Positions 27,018-35,713 of a DNA stretch of 64,000 nucleotides are shown piece by piece (the stretch's first letter is position 1; each line of letters opens with the position of its first letter). The translations under genes were made by a program, and so were the position numbers. The stretch is taken from positions 22,072 to 86,071 of the forward strand of contig JAIESR010000002.1 of the NCBI GenBank assembly GCA_019745775.1. Direction: 5' to 3'. This DNA is from Xanthobacteraceae bacterium. GTDB lineage: Bacteria > Pseudomonadota > Alphaproteobacteria > Rhizobiales > Xanthobacteraceae. The notes below the pieces were generated by a model. It was given only the letters and a program-made list of their open reading frames with translations, did not search any database and was not told where the DNA came from.

Positions 27018-27777
27018 TTACCAGCGCAGCGCCACCGCGCCGCGCACGGTAGTCACGCGATGACGGAAAGTCGTGTTGTAGGTGGTGCCAAGGCCCACGA
27101 CCGTCGCAGAATCCTTGCCGAGGTCGTGATAGAGCCCTTCGATACGCACAAGCCAGTTGTTGGCGAAAGCATGTTCGATGCCGCCGCCCGCGACCCAGCC
27201 GACCCTGGTCTTGTCGATCGCTGAAGCGACATTGCTGCCTAAATCAACCCAGCCGGACTTGACGCCGCCGAACGCCGCGCCGCCCGTCACGTAAAGCAGC
27301 GTCGGGCTCATCGTGATGCCAAGACGCCCGCGCACCGTCGCCAGCCAGCTGACCTTCGTATTGATCGTCAGCGGATCGGCGAAGAAATTGAGGTCGCCGG
27401 GGATGACCTTCGAACCCTTGAGACTGAGCCAGGTACCGTCAACCTCGACGCCGTAAACAATGCGCCCCGACTGCAAATTGTAGCCGGCAAGCCCGCCGAA
27501 CGCGCCGCCAGCCTTGTCAATCGCACAGTCCGGCGTTCCAGCGACACCACAAATGCCGGCGCCGTTGCCCGTAATCTGCTGCTTGTGATCGAGCCACGCG
27601 CCGCCGCCATGGATGCCGATGTAGAAGCCGGTCCAGTTGAAGGGAGCCGGAGCAACCACCGCCGCCTTGACCGGCATCGGCGCGCGCACGGGAAGGTCGG
27701 CAGCTTGCGCGGCGTTGACTGCACCAAGGATCGCCAGCGACGACACCGTCGCGAGCCAATAATTCTTGCAATGCATT
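27018..27777 (-). CDS. Outer-membrane beta-barrel protein (Omp31/Omp25-like)
   Basis: About 252 residues. The ATG at 27777 gives MHCKNYWLATVSSLAILGAVNAAQAADLPVR, a signal with the AQAADLP cleavage context typical of rhizobial Omp25/31 proteins; a frame from 27809 adds unlikely residues. The mature protein starts with FNWTGFYIGIHGGGAWLD and ends in alternating strands with a terminal aromatic (VRGAVALRW), the barrel-assembly signal. Confidence 0.88.
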
Positions 27778-27924
27778 TTTGAGGTTCCCCAACCCCAGTT
27801 CCAATTCACATCAATATACTGAGATCACACGCGAAAAGCTGTGGCAGAATTGTCACTGCGAACAACTATCGGTGCCGCAAAAACGGGCGCCAGCGCGGCA
27901 AACGCTGCGAAAACAGAAACTTGC

Positions 27925-29385
27925 TTAGTTTGCATTCCCGACCAACGACGCCAGCCGCGAGCGGTCGAGCTTGCCGCCCTCGGTCATCGGCAAGGCGTCC
28001 ACCACGACAAAATACGCGGGCGCAAAGGCGCCGCCGAGCTGCTCGGCGCAGTGGCGGCGCAGCGCATCCTGGTCGATCGGCCTGCGCGGCACGACCGCCG
28101 CCCACAGCTTAGCGACCCCAAGCCCGTCCGCATGCGTGAACGCGGCAGCGTGCGCGACGGTCTCGTGCGTCATCAGCACGCCTTCGAGCGCCTCGGCGCG
28201 CACCTTGTCGCCGCCAAAATTCAGGAGCGCGCGCTCGCGCCCGAGGATGATCAGCATGCCGTCCGGATGCAGCACGCCGATGTCGCCCGGGTAGAACCAG
28301 CAGTGCCGGAACACATGCCGTCCCTCGGGCGGATCGCCGACATAGCCATGGACCATCTGCGCCGTGCGCAACCGCACGCGCCCTTCCCGGCCGAACGGCA
28401 GCGGCTCGTCGTTGTCGTCCACGATCTCGACCTCGGCGCCCGGCGTGATGTAGCCGGCAGCGCCCGGAATCTCCGCGATGACATGGGCGGGGCCGATGGT
28501 GATGCCGCCGGTCTCGGTCGCACCGTAAGTCGAGCACAGGTTGCTGCACATGCGCGCGCGCACCTGCTGCGACAGCGCGCGCGGCATCGCCGCGCCCTGG
28601 GTGATGATGTGGTCGAGCCCGCAGGCGATATTGGGATAGGCGTCGTAGAACTTCAGGTATTCGGACAGCCCTTCCGGCGACGCCATCATGCCCTGCACCT
28701 GATAGAGCGTGAGGCCCTGGACGAGGCTCTCCGGGTCCTCGCCGTAGTAGAAGATCGTGCCGCCCTTGTAGAGGAGGCGCAGCAGGTCGCGGAAACCGGG
28801 GTCGGTGGCAAAGCCAAGATCGCAATAGAAGCGCGAACACACCTGAAATGCGGTGTCGCGGGTGAAGGCGAGCCGCGCGTTGCGCTCCATCACCCGCCGA
28901 TGCGTGAACGGAATGCCGCGCGCGTCGCCGGTCGAGCCGGACGTGAGGGTGATGCGGCAGAGATCGTCGTCGCCGGCGGAAACGAGACGCGGATCGTCGA
29001 GCGGCGCGCCGTCGCCGTTCGCCATCCAGGCGCCCGCCTCGGCGACGATCACCCGCTTGGCGTTCCGGTAGGCAGCGTCGGCATCGGCGATCACGGCATC
29101 CACGCCGATCTCCGGCGGGAACGAGCGGCTGCGCGCCGACATGGTCACCACGCCGATGCGCGCCAGGCCGAGGATCAGCGCGGCGTGGAAGATCTTGTCC
29201 GTGACATGGATCGCCGCGATCCGGCCGCGCGCGAGCCCCGACGACAGCGCCGCACGCCCGATATTGTGGATCGCGCGCGCGAGCCGGCCGTAACTGATCA
29301 GCGGGTTGGCCGCGCCGGGCACGCAGATCGCGGGCGCCGCCGGGTTCAGCCTCGCCTGAAAAAGGATCGGATCGACGATGTTCAT
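27925..29385 (-). CDS. AMP-dependent synthetase/ligase (ANL superfamily)
   Basis: 486 residues. The adenylation core has LTSGSTGDARGIPFTHRRV (P loop-like A3), CSTYGATETGG (A5), YPGDIGVLHPDGMLIILGRERALLNFGGDKVRAEALE (A7-A8) and the catalytic lysine of A10 in LPMTEGGKLDRSRL. It activates a carboxylic acid, but the acid-binding pocket cannot be assigned. It is shorter than most acyl-CoA synthetases (500-560). Neighbours are unrelated, so it stands alone. Confidence 0.9.
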   Translation of the reverse strand: MNIVDPILFQARLNPAAPAICVPGAANPLISYGRLARAIHNIGRAALSSGLARGRIAAIHVTDKIFHAALILGLARIGVVTMSARSRSFPPEIGVDAVIADADAAYRNAKRVIVAEAGAWMANGDGAPLDDPRLVSAGDDDLCRITLTSGSTGDARGIPFTHRRVMERNARLAFTRDTAFQVCSRFYCDLGFATDPGFRDLLRLLYKGGTIFYYGEDPESLVQGLTLYQVQGMMASPEGLSEYLKFYDAYPNIACGLDHIITQGAAMPRALSQQVRARMCSNLCSTYGATETGGITIGPAHVIAEIPGAAGYITPGAEVEIVDDNDEPLPFGREGRVRLRTAQMVHGYVGDPPEGRHVFRHCWFYPGDIGVLHPDGMLIILGRERALLNFGGDKVRAEALEGVLMTHETVAHAAAFTHADGLGVAKLWAAVVPRRPIDQDALRRHCAEQLGGAFAPAYFVVVDALPMTEGGKLDRSRLASLVGNAN

Positions 29386-29565
29386 GCTTGATGCTGCGAC
29401 GCTCGGCCGGCGCGTACCCTATACCAGGCAACGCTATTCGGGCGTGTCAAATAGCCGGGCATGGGCGTGAGGGGCGGGAATCAAATACCCAATTCCAGTG
29501 TAGTGGCCAGCCGCCAGGAATGGTGGCATTGTCGAAATCAACACGAAGCCGCGCGAGCACTGACG

Positions 29566-29868
29566 ATGCCCAAGGCCAAGTCGAAGGCAAAGCCCAAGGC
29601 CAAGTCGACGTCCAAGGCGAAGCCGAAGTCCAAGGCCACGCCCACGCCAAAGCCCCAGGCGAAGCCCAGGAGGCTTGACCCGCTCTGTGGCCAGTGCGGC
29701 GCCCGGCATCCCTTCGGGACGGACTGCGACCCGGCTCAGCTGATGAGCTTCGCGCGGGTCCAGCGAAACCTGGCGCTCATCGATCAAGCCACGGAGAGCC
29801 AGCAGAGCGCCCTGCCGGCGAGTTCGAAAAACCGCGCTGCGGGCCAACCCCGAAGGGCGCGGCGTTGA
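29566..29868 (+). CDS. Lysine-rich histone-like small protein with a CxxC motif
   Basis: 100 residues. The first ~35 are a near-perfect Lys/Ala/Pro/Ser repeat (KAKSKAKPKAKSTSKAKPK...), encoded by degenerate AAGGCCAAG-type DNA repeats. The rest has CGQCGARHPFGTDC (four-ligand zinc-like pattern) and a helical end. The tail resembles histone H1-like DNA-binding proteins. No clear ribosome site precedes the ATG, so confidence is moderate. The tRNA gene follows. Confidence 0.6.
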   Translation: MPKAKSKAKPKAKSTSKAKPKSKATPTPKPQAKPRRLDPLCGQCGARHPFGTDCDPAQLMSFARVQRNLALIDQATESQQSALPASSKNRAAGQPRRARR

Positions 29869-29986
29869 CGGATCGGCGCCTGCCTTACCGCAATGGCCCG
29901 ACTTGCAGGCCGATGCCGGCCTGAATAGATAGGAATTCCGCGAGCTTGCGGCGCCGGGGGGTGGTCGTTATAACCCCGACCAGTGT

Positions 29987-30063
29987 CGGAGTGTGGCTCA
30001 GCCTGGTAGAGCACCTCGTTCGGGACGAGGGGGTCGTAGGTTCAAATCCTATCACTCCGACCA
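29987..30063 (+). tRNA. tRNA-Pro (anticodon CGG)
   Basis: Complete 77-nt cloverleaf: acceptor stem CGGAGTG/CACTCCG, D arm GGCTCAGCCTGGTAGAGC, anticodon stem-loop CCTCG-TTCGGGA-CGAGG with anticodon CGG, TPsiC arm with GGTTCAAATCC, discriminator A, and an encoded CCA end. It sits 24 bp before the tsaC start. Confidence 0.97.
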
Positions 30064-30086
30064 CTTTTCAGCCCCTTGAGTTTTAT

Positions 30087-31076
30087 GTGACTGCGGGACC
30101 GTCAACGCGCCTGATCAAGGCGGATTCCGAGGCGGTCGCGGCCGCGGCGCGCTGCCTTGCGGCCGGCGGGCTCGTCGCCTTCCCGACCGAGACCGTCTAC
30201 GGCCTCGGCGCCGATGCGCAGGACGGGATCGCGGTAGCCCGCCTCTATGACGCCAAGGGCCGGCCCGCGTTCAATCCGCTGATCGCCCATGTCCCCGACC
30301 TCAAGGCCGCGCGGGAACTCGCCGCATTCGACGCCACCGCCGGGCGGCTCGCCGCTGCGTTCTGGCCTGGACCGATCACGCTGGTGCTGCCGAAGGCGCC
30401 GGGCTGCACCGTCGCAGAGCTCGCCACCGCCGGCCTCGACAGCATCGCGGTGCGCGTGCCCGACCATCCGGTTGCGCGCGACATCCTCGCGGCGTTCGGG
30501 CGGCCGGTGGTCGCGCCGTCCGCCAACCGCTCCGGGCACGTCTCGCCGACGACCGCGCAGCACGTGCTCGCCGACCTGCGCGGCCGCATCGACCTGATCG
30601 TCGACGGCGGCGCGACGCCTGTGGGAGTGGAATCCACCATCGTCGCGTGCCTGGGCGAGCCCGTCCTGCTCCGGCCGGGCGGCGTGCCGCGGGCCGCGGT
30701 CGAGCAGGTGCTGGGTCAGGCGCTGGGCGACGCGCCGATCGAGACCGCCGACGAGGGCGAAGCCCCGCTCGCGCCCGGCCAGCTCGCCTCGCATTATGCG
30801 CCGCGCAGCCGGTTGCGGCTCGATGCAACCAGCGTGTCGGCCGGCGAGGCCCTGCTGGCGTTCGGGGCGCAGGCGCCGGCCGGTTCCGAACCGGTACGCA
30901 TGCTCAACCTTTCCGCGCGCAGCGATCTCATCGAGGCCGCCGCCAACCTGTTCTCACACTTGCGCGCGCTCGACGCCGCCGGTGCGACCGCCATCGCGGT
31001 GATGCCGGTGCCGCACGAAGGGCTCGGCGAGGCCATCAACGACCGGCTCAAACGCGCCGCCGCGCCGCGGCCATGA
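30087..31076 (+). CDS. tsaC: L-threonylcarbamoyladenylate synthase (Sua5/TsaC, long form)
   Basis: Makes threonylcarbamoyl-AMP for the t6A modification at position 37 of ANN-decoding tRNAs. 329 residues with the GTG start at 30087; the frame runs back into the tRNA gene, so that extension is rejected. The YrdC domain (about 8-195) carries the active-site motifs FPTETVYGLGADA, KGRPAFNPL, PITLVL, APSANRSGHVSPTTA and VESTIV. A linker and the C-terminal Sua5 domain follow (about 225-329), so this is the long Sua5 type. Its last ~150 bp are duplicated, in decayed form, at 35351-35483. Confidence 0.95.
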   Translation: MTAGPSTRLIKADSEAVAAAARCLAAGGLVAFPTETVYGLGADAQDGIAVARLYDAKGRPAFNPLIAHVPDLKAARELAAFDATAGRLAAAFWPGPITLVLPKAPGCTVAELATAGLDSIAVRVPDHPVARDILAAFGRPVVAPSANRSGHVSPTTAQHVLADLRGRIDLIVDGGATPVGVESTIVACLGEPVLLRPGGVPRAAVEQVLGQALGDAPIETADEGEAPLAPGQLASHYAPRSRLRLDATSVSAGEALLAFGAQAPAGSEPVRMLNLSARSDLIEAAANLFSHLRALDAAGATAIAVMPVPHEGLGEAINDRLKRAAAPRP

Positions 31077-31120
31077 CGTTGGGACCGTGACGCGCGCCAT
31101 CGCCCTGCGGTCAGCGGCGG

Positions 31121-32569
31121 TCAGGCCCCGGTGGGCGCGTAAATCCAAAAGTCGCTGACCAGGCAGGCTCCCGTCGCTGGCAACGGACCGGGCACCTGCA
31201 CGGCCGAGAAAGGATGGGGCTTCCCCGAGCGGTCCGACCAGGCGGCGGCCACCCCCGCGAAATCCCGGATGTCATTCAGGAAATATTGTGCACGCACCAC
31301 GTTGTCCAACGATACGCCCACAGCTTTACAGACCGCCTCCGCGTAGGACAGCACCATCGCGCCCTGGGCCTGCCCGGCAAGACTAATGGAGTCGAATGCG
31401 TGAGCGTCGGCGGCGGCCGGCACGCGACCATCACGGCCGACCGCCATCAGGCCGGACGGAAAAACAAGCTCGCCGGCCCGAATGCAGGGTCCGTAGGTTG
31501 CGGCGGAGGGTATGTCGACCGTGACGACCTGCTTTTTGCGCTTTGCTCCGTTCTTGAGTGCGATCAGGTTGATTTCGAGCATGCTCTCGGTGGTGGAATA
31601 GTCCTTTGCGGTCGTCAGCGTCACCGCGCACGGGATGTCGCGGAAATATTGCGACCATACGTCCATGAAATCGGGAAAGTTCTCGACGCCGCGGATATAG
31701 GCCTGCGCCTTCAGGCTTTGCTCGAGGCCTGAGCCCGCCGCCTTGAGCGAGGGCTCGAGCCGCTGCTTGATCACATAGTGAACCTGCCGCCGGAACGCGT
31801 TCTCTCCACCCCAGTTGCGCACCGGCGGGATTGCGACGCCGGAGCCGAGCTGGCCATTCGCCTGTAACGCCTGGTTGCCGGCGACGAACACGTAGTCGTT
31901 GACGACGACCGCGGGATTGTAGCCGGACGCCGAGATCGCTTGGCCCGGAAGCGTGATTTTTTCAACGCTCCAGTCTTCGCCCGGGACAATGGCGATCATT
32001 GACATGTGTATGTTCGTTCGCGCGGTGAAGCAGCGCTCCATGATGATCGAGGTGCTCGGCGGGATGTAGTTTCCGAACTCGGCAAACCGCGCGAGGTGGT
32101 AGGCATGGACCGCCTGGCCCGTCGTATAGCACTGATCGACGCGCACGGCGTTCGGCAGGTCGGAGCCGAATTCCTTCAGGACGGCGCGCACGCGTTGAAT
32201 AATGTAATCGGCCTCACGCCGCAGCGGCGGACGTCCGCTCAGGCGGTGCCCGGGCGGCCCCTCGACCTCGGGCGCGAGCCCGCGCTCGAAATCGAACGCC
32301 TCATGGCCATTGAGAAAAATCCAAGGCCCGGCCTTGACGGCATAGGCAAAGCTCGTCGCGCTGCCCGCCAGGCGTTTGACCGCTTTGACGGTGGGCGCGG
32401 CGGCCGCCGCAACGCCGGCGTTGGGGCGAGCCTGCGCCAGCCGGATATCGGGACCGCGTTCCCGGGCGTGTGAAGCGATTGACGGCGACAAGGCTGCCGC
32501 GCCGGCGAGCGACATGCTGTTGAGAAGGAAATTTCGCCGGTTACCGGTCGACCTCTGATGCCTGTGCAT
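31121..32569 (-). CDS. Tat-exported protein with three RidA-like domains
   Basis: 482 residues from the ATG at 32569 (GAGG five bases upstream). Residues ~10-35 form a twin-arginine signal (NRRNFLLNSMSLAGAAALSP). Three successive RidA/YjgF-like units follow, at about 70-215, 222-348 and 350-480, each with the family order strand-hairpin, long helix, NVVRAQYFLNDI-type strand and closing strands. RidA proteins normally are ~130-residue cytosolic homotrimers, so this looks like a covalent, exported trimer. The imine-deaminase Arg (PARxxV context) is not seen in any unit (PPSTSII, IPCAVTL, HPFSAVQ), so deamination is doubtful. It is 41 bp downstream of the VOC gene. Confidence 0.85.
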   Translation of the reverse strand: MHRHQRSTGNRRNFLLNSMSLAGAAALSPSIASHARERGPDIRLAQARPNAGVAAAAAPTVKAVKRLAGSATSFAYAVKAGPWIFLNGHEAFDFERGLAPEVEGPPGHRLSGRPPLRREADYIIQRVRAVLKEFGSDLPNAVRVDQCYTTGQAVHAYHLARFAEFGNYIPPSTSIIMERCFTARTNIHMSMIAIVPGEDWSVEKITLPGQAISASGYNPAVVVNDYVFVAGNQALQANGQLGSGVAIPPVRNWGGENAFRRQVHYVIKQRLEPSLKAAGSGLEQSLKAQAYIRGVENFPDFMDVWSQYFRDIPCAVTLTTAKDYSTTESMLEINLIALKNGAKRKKQVVTVDIPSAATYGPCIRAGELVFPSGLMAVGRDGRVPAAADAHAFDSISLAGQAQGAMVLSYAEAVCKAVGVSLDNVVRAQYFLNDIRDFAGVAAAWSDRSGKPHPFSAVQVPGPLPATGACLVSDFWIYAPTGA

Positions 32570-32610
32570 GGTGTCCTCACAATTGCTTCGAAGCCCATGG
32601 GCAGCCCGGC

Positions 32611-33513
32611 TCACGTCGGCGGCCGGCTGAAATTCGTTATGAAGCCGGGAGCCGGAGGCACGCCCCAGATGCTGCCTTGGCTCCTGGTCCAAGTCTTCGG
32701 TCGCTGCGGCTGGTCGCGATGCCAGGGACGCGGCTCGAAATAGCCGAGCTCTTCGTCGAGCATCTTGTCCAGTTCCGCATAGAGCTCGACGACCTGGCCG
32801 TCCTGGTTGCGGTGGAAAATGGCGATGTTGTGCCCGGGACCGAGCCGCAGCGGCCCCCAGAGGATGGGAATGTCCCTGCTCCCCAACAGCTCGCAGGAAT
32901 TCTGGATGTGCCCGAAGTCGCGTAGCTCGAACGCGACATGGTGCATCGTCACCGCATCCCCCTTGATGAAGTTCACGGTATGATGGTCGGTATTGCAGCG
33001 CAGGAAGACAAAAAGATCCTCGATCCAATCGGAGACGCGGAAACCGAGCACGCGCGCATAGAAATCCGCAATCGCTTTCGGGTCTGGCACGACGAATGCC
33101 AGGTGACCGATCTTGGTCGGACCGACGCCGGAACCATGATCGCGTTTCCCCAAGCCGTTCCATTCCGAGAACAATTCGATCGTGGTGCCCTTAGGGTCAG
33201 TGAATGAAACCGACTTGCCCTCGCCGGGTACGGCGTCGCTGCGCCGCTCGGCCTTCAGCCCAAGATCCGCAAGTCGCCGCATCACATCGGAGAACTCCGA
33301 ATTCGGCGAAATCTCAAACGTCAGCTTTTCGCATTGCGTCTGCGTCCCCAAACCAAGCTCGACCGCAAGCTGTCCGATCCTGGTGCTGAGAAACGCCTTG
33401 TTCTTGTCACGCGACGTCAACACCAGTCCAATCACCTCGGTGTAGTAGGCAATCGCTTTCTCGAGGTCCGGCGTCTCGAACGCCACATGCCCCAATCTTT
33501 TCGCTTGAATCAT
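32611..33513 (-). CDS. Two-domain VOC protein, type I extradiol dioxygenase-like
   Basis: 300 residues from the ATG at 33513 (MIQAKRLGHVAFETPDLEKA). Two glyoxalase/bleomycin-resistance-fold modules are present, about 1-125 and 135-270. The C-terminal module has a plausible metal set: His in KIGHLAFVVPD, His in TMHHVAFELRD and Glu in VVELYAELD, as in catechol 2,3-dioxygenases. It may cleave an aromatic ring or act on another oxygenated substrate. It leads a leftward pair with the triple-RidA gene, and RidA proteins are known partners of aromatic meta-cleavage enzymes. A frame extending to 34260 is spurious. Confidence 0.88.
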   Translation of the reverse strand: MIQAKRLGHVAFETPDLEKAIAYYTEVIGLVLTSRDKNKAFLSTRIGQLAVELGLGTQTQCEKLTFEISPNSEFSDVMRRLADLGLKAERRSDAVPGEGKSVSFTDPKGTTIELFSEWNGLGKRDHGSGVGPTKIGHLAFVVPDPKAIADFYARVLGFRVSDWIEDLFVFLRCNTDHHTVNFIKGDAVTMHHVAFELRDFGHIQNSCELLGSRDIPILWGPLRLGPGHNIAIFHRNQDGQVVELYAELDKMLDEELGYFEPRPWHRDQPQRPKTWTRSQGSIWGVPPAPGFITNFSRPPT

Positions 33514-33663
33514 CGTCGTTTTGTCCCGGTTCTCGCTGATCGAGCGCCTTGTCGGCAATCGCCCGGATTGTAGCACAGGGCCTCCGTTGGCGGTCAGCGC
33601 GAGGTATCTTAGAATGCTCGGGAGCTTCACCGGCACCGGGATGCCACAAGAGAGCCGCGCACA

Positions 33664-34638
33664 ATGTTGAAATGGATCGGCGTCTGGTCGGCCCTGCTTT
33701 CGATAGGCGGCGCGGCGGTGGCGCAAGCGCCGACCTATCCGAGCCGCCCGGTCACCATTGTCGTCACCGCGGCTGCCGGGGGCGTCAGCGACGTGATCGC
33801 GCGCGCGGTGGGTCAGCGCCTTTCGGCGCTCTGGAAGCAGCAGGTCATCATCGAGAATCGGGGCGGCGCTGCGCACACCATTGGAGCAGCCGCGGTCGCC
33901 AAGGCGACGCCCGATGGTCACACGCTGATGATTGCGGAGTCTGGAACGTTCGTCACCAATCCGCTCCTCTATGACAAGGGCAAGCTGCCCTTCGATGTCG
34001 AGAAGGAGATAGCGCCGATCACCGGGCTCGTGCGCATCAACCACGCGCTCGCCGTTCATCCGGGACTGCCGGTCGCCAACTTTCGAGAGCTGATCGAGCT
34101 CGGGCGGCAGAAGCCCGGTGAAATTCCCTACGCCACCACCGGGATCGGCGCGGCCACGCACCTGAATGTCGCACGGCTCGAGAGCATGGCAGGCGCGAAA
34201 TTCCTTGCGGTTCACTATCGCGGCGCGGCGCCGGCCTTCAGCGACGTCGTGGCCGGGCACGTCAAATTCATGCTGATCAGCATGAGCACGACGATCCAGC
34301 CGTTCCAGCAGGGTCAGATCAAACTCCTGGGGATCGGCGGCCTACAGCGCCTGCCGCAGTTTCCCTCGATCCCGACATTGGCCGAAGCCCTTCCGGGCTA
34401 TCGGGCCGGGACCTGGTTCGGGCTCGCCACGACGGGCGGAACCCCGAACGACATCGTCATGAAGGTCAACCAGGAGGTTACGCAAATCCTGGCTGACCCT
34501 GAATTCCGCGCAAAATTCCTCGAACCTCAGCTGTTCGAATCCATGGTGAGCTTGCCGGATCGATTTGCCGAGGACATAAGGGCCGAGCGGGAGACTTGGC
34601 GGAGCATTATCAGTAAGGCAAAAATCCGCATCGAGTGA
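33664..34638 (+). CDS. TctC/Bug-family substrate-binding protein
   Basis: 324 residues with a Sec signal (WSALLSIGGAAVAQA). Family pattern: PTYPSRPVTIVVTAAAGGVSDVIARAVGQRLS, ENRGGAAHTIGAAAVAKATPDGHTLMIAE, HYRGAAPAFSDVVAGHV and PTLAEALPGYRAGTW. It diverges from the VOC gene and belongs to the putative inserted cassette. It could deliver the organic acid handled by the neighbouring enzymes. Confidence 0.93.
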   Translation: MLKWIGVWSALLSIGGAAVAQAPTYPSRPVTIVVTAAAGGVSDVIARAVGQRLSALWKQQVIIENRGGAAHTIGAAAVAKATPDGHTLMIAESGTFVTNPLLYDKGKLPFDVEKEIAPITGLVRINHALAVHPGLPVANFRELIELGRQKPGEIPYATTGIGAATHLNVARLESMAGAKFLAVHYRGAAPAFSDVVAGHVKFMLISMSTTIQPFQQGQIKLLGIGGLQRLPQFPSIPTLAEALPGYRAGTWFGLATTGGTPNDIVMKVNQEVTQILADPEFRAKFLEPQLFESMVSLPDRFAEDIRAERETWRSIISKAKIRIE

Positions 34639-34747
34639 CGCGCGGGTCTATTCGACGCTATGGTCCATAGGCTCGAGGACGCGACCCGACCTCCGGCCAA
34701 CCAGCCGCAACAGCCGCGGCACTGTGACTTTCAAAGACCGCATTCCG

Positions 34748-35203
34748 TCAATTGCGCTCGCCGATCACCGCCACCGCCTGGATCTCGACCAGGATTTCCG
34801 GCCGCGCGAAATCGCTCGCCGTGATCAGCGCGCTCGCGGGAAATCCGCTCTTGAACGTCTCGGCGCGCACCTTCACGAATTCGTCGCCGTCGCTCTGATG
34901 GCGGATGAACACCGTCATGGTCACGACATTGGCGAGCGTGCCGCCGACGCGCTTTAAAGTAGCGTCGATCTCGCGAAACGCCTGGCGCGCCTGTTCGCCG
35001 AAAGTCTTGATCGTCGAGCCGTCCGCCGCGCGCGAGCCGCCCATGCCGGCGAGCCACACGATGCGACCGCCCTCGGTGATCACGGCGGGCGAATAGGCGC
35101 GCTCCTTCATGCGCGGCGTGCCCTCGAGCCGTTCAGCGGCGCTGGCGGGTGTGGTGGCGAGGGCGGCGATCAGGATGGCTGCGGCGATGCGGAGCACGGT
35201 CAT
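34748..35203 (-). CDS. Sec-exported RidA-family protein
   Basis: 151 residues. The N-terminal signal MTVLRIAAAILIAALATTPASAAE predicts periplasmic export, which is unusual for RidA. The RidA fold is clear (YSPAVITEGGRIVWLAGMGG, FREIDATLKRVGGTLANVVTMTVFIRH, FPASALITASDFARPEILVEIQAVAVI). The catalytic Arg of imine deaminases (PARTAV) is replaced by PASALI. Second exported RidA of the cassette. Confidence 0.88.
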   Translation of the reverse strand: MTVLRIAAAILIAALATTPASAAERLEGTPRMKERAYSPAVITEGGRIVWLAGMGGSRAADGSTIKTFGEQARQAFREIDATLKRVGGTLANVVTMTVFIRHQSDGDEFVKVRAETFKSGFPASALITASDFARPEILVEIQAVAVIGERN

Positions 35204-35350
35204 GGTCGGTTTCCTTTGGCGGTAGACGCGGGTTCAGGCGTGGCGCGCCTATCTTACGAGCAAGGACTTTCCGTTGTCTTCTTCCGCCCTCCCTGCCTTC
35301 CTATGGTCGGGTCATCTGCGCCCGCTCGCACGATGCACCGCGCAGCCCGG

Positions 35351-35483
35351 GCGATCGCATCGAGGCCGCCGCCAACCTGCTCTCTCTCTGCGCGCGCTCG
35401 ACGCCGCCGCCGCGACCGCCATCGGGGCAATGCCTGTGCCGCATGACGGGCTCGGCGAGGCGCTCAAGCGCACCGCCGCGCCA
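35351..35483 (+). pseudogene. Decayed duplicate of the 3' end of tsaC
   Basis: Runs parallel to 30922-31067 at the DNA level: ATCGAGGCCGCCGCCAACCTG is identical, CGCGCGCTCGACGCCGCC is identical, and GGGCTCGGCGAGG and CGCCGCCGCGCC are shared. A 1-nt deletion after NLLSL and a ~15-nt deletion near the end break the frame. It has the same orientation as tsaC and lies 230 bp before the FAD oxidase. The remainder of 35204-35713 shows nothing else recognisable. Confidence 0.82.
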
Positions 35484-35713
35484 AGAATCGTGACCCGTCG
35501 CCCTTGACGTTCCAGCTATCGTGACTATATTCCCATAACGTGCTGCTGCGGCGGGGCCTCTGGCGCCGAACAATGGCGATCCGCGATTCGGTGGTAAGAG
35601 CTGTAAGAATGTAAGATTGGGGGCTCAAGGCCCTGATGATGCGAGATAATTGTGTGATTTTTCGATCTTACAGCGTCGCCGCCGGCGCGTAAGATTGCAA
35701 GAGAAAGCGCCGC

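Noticed and set aside
29920..30086. N-terminal extension of tsaC back into the tRNA gene
   Set aside because: It would translate the tRNA-Pro gene; the GTG at 30087 begins just before the YrdC domain.
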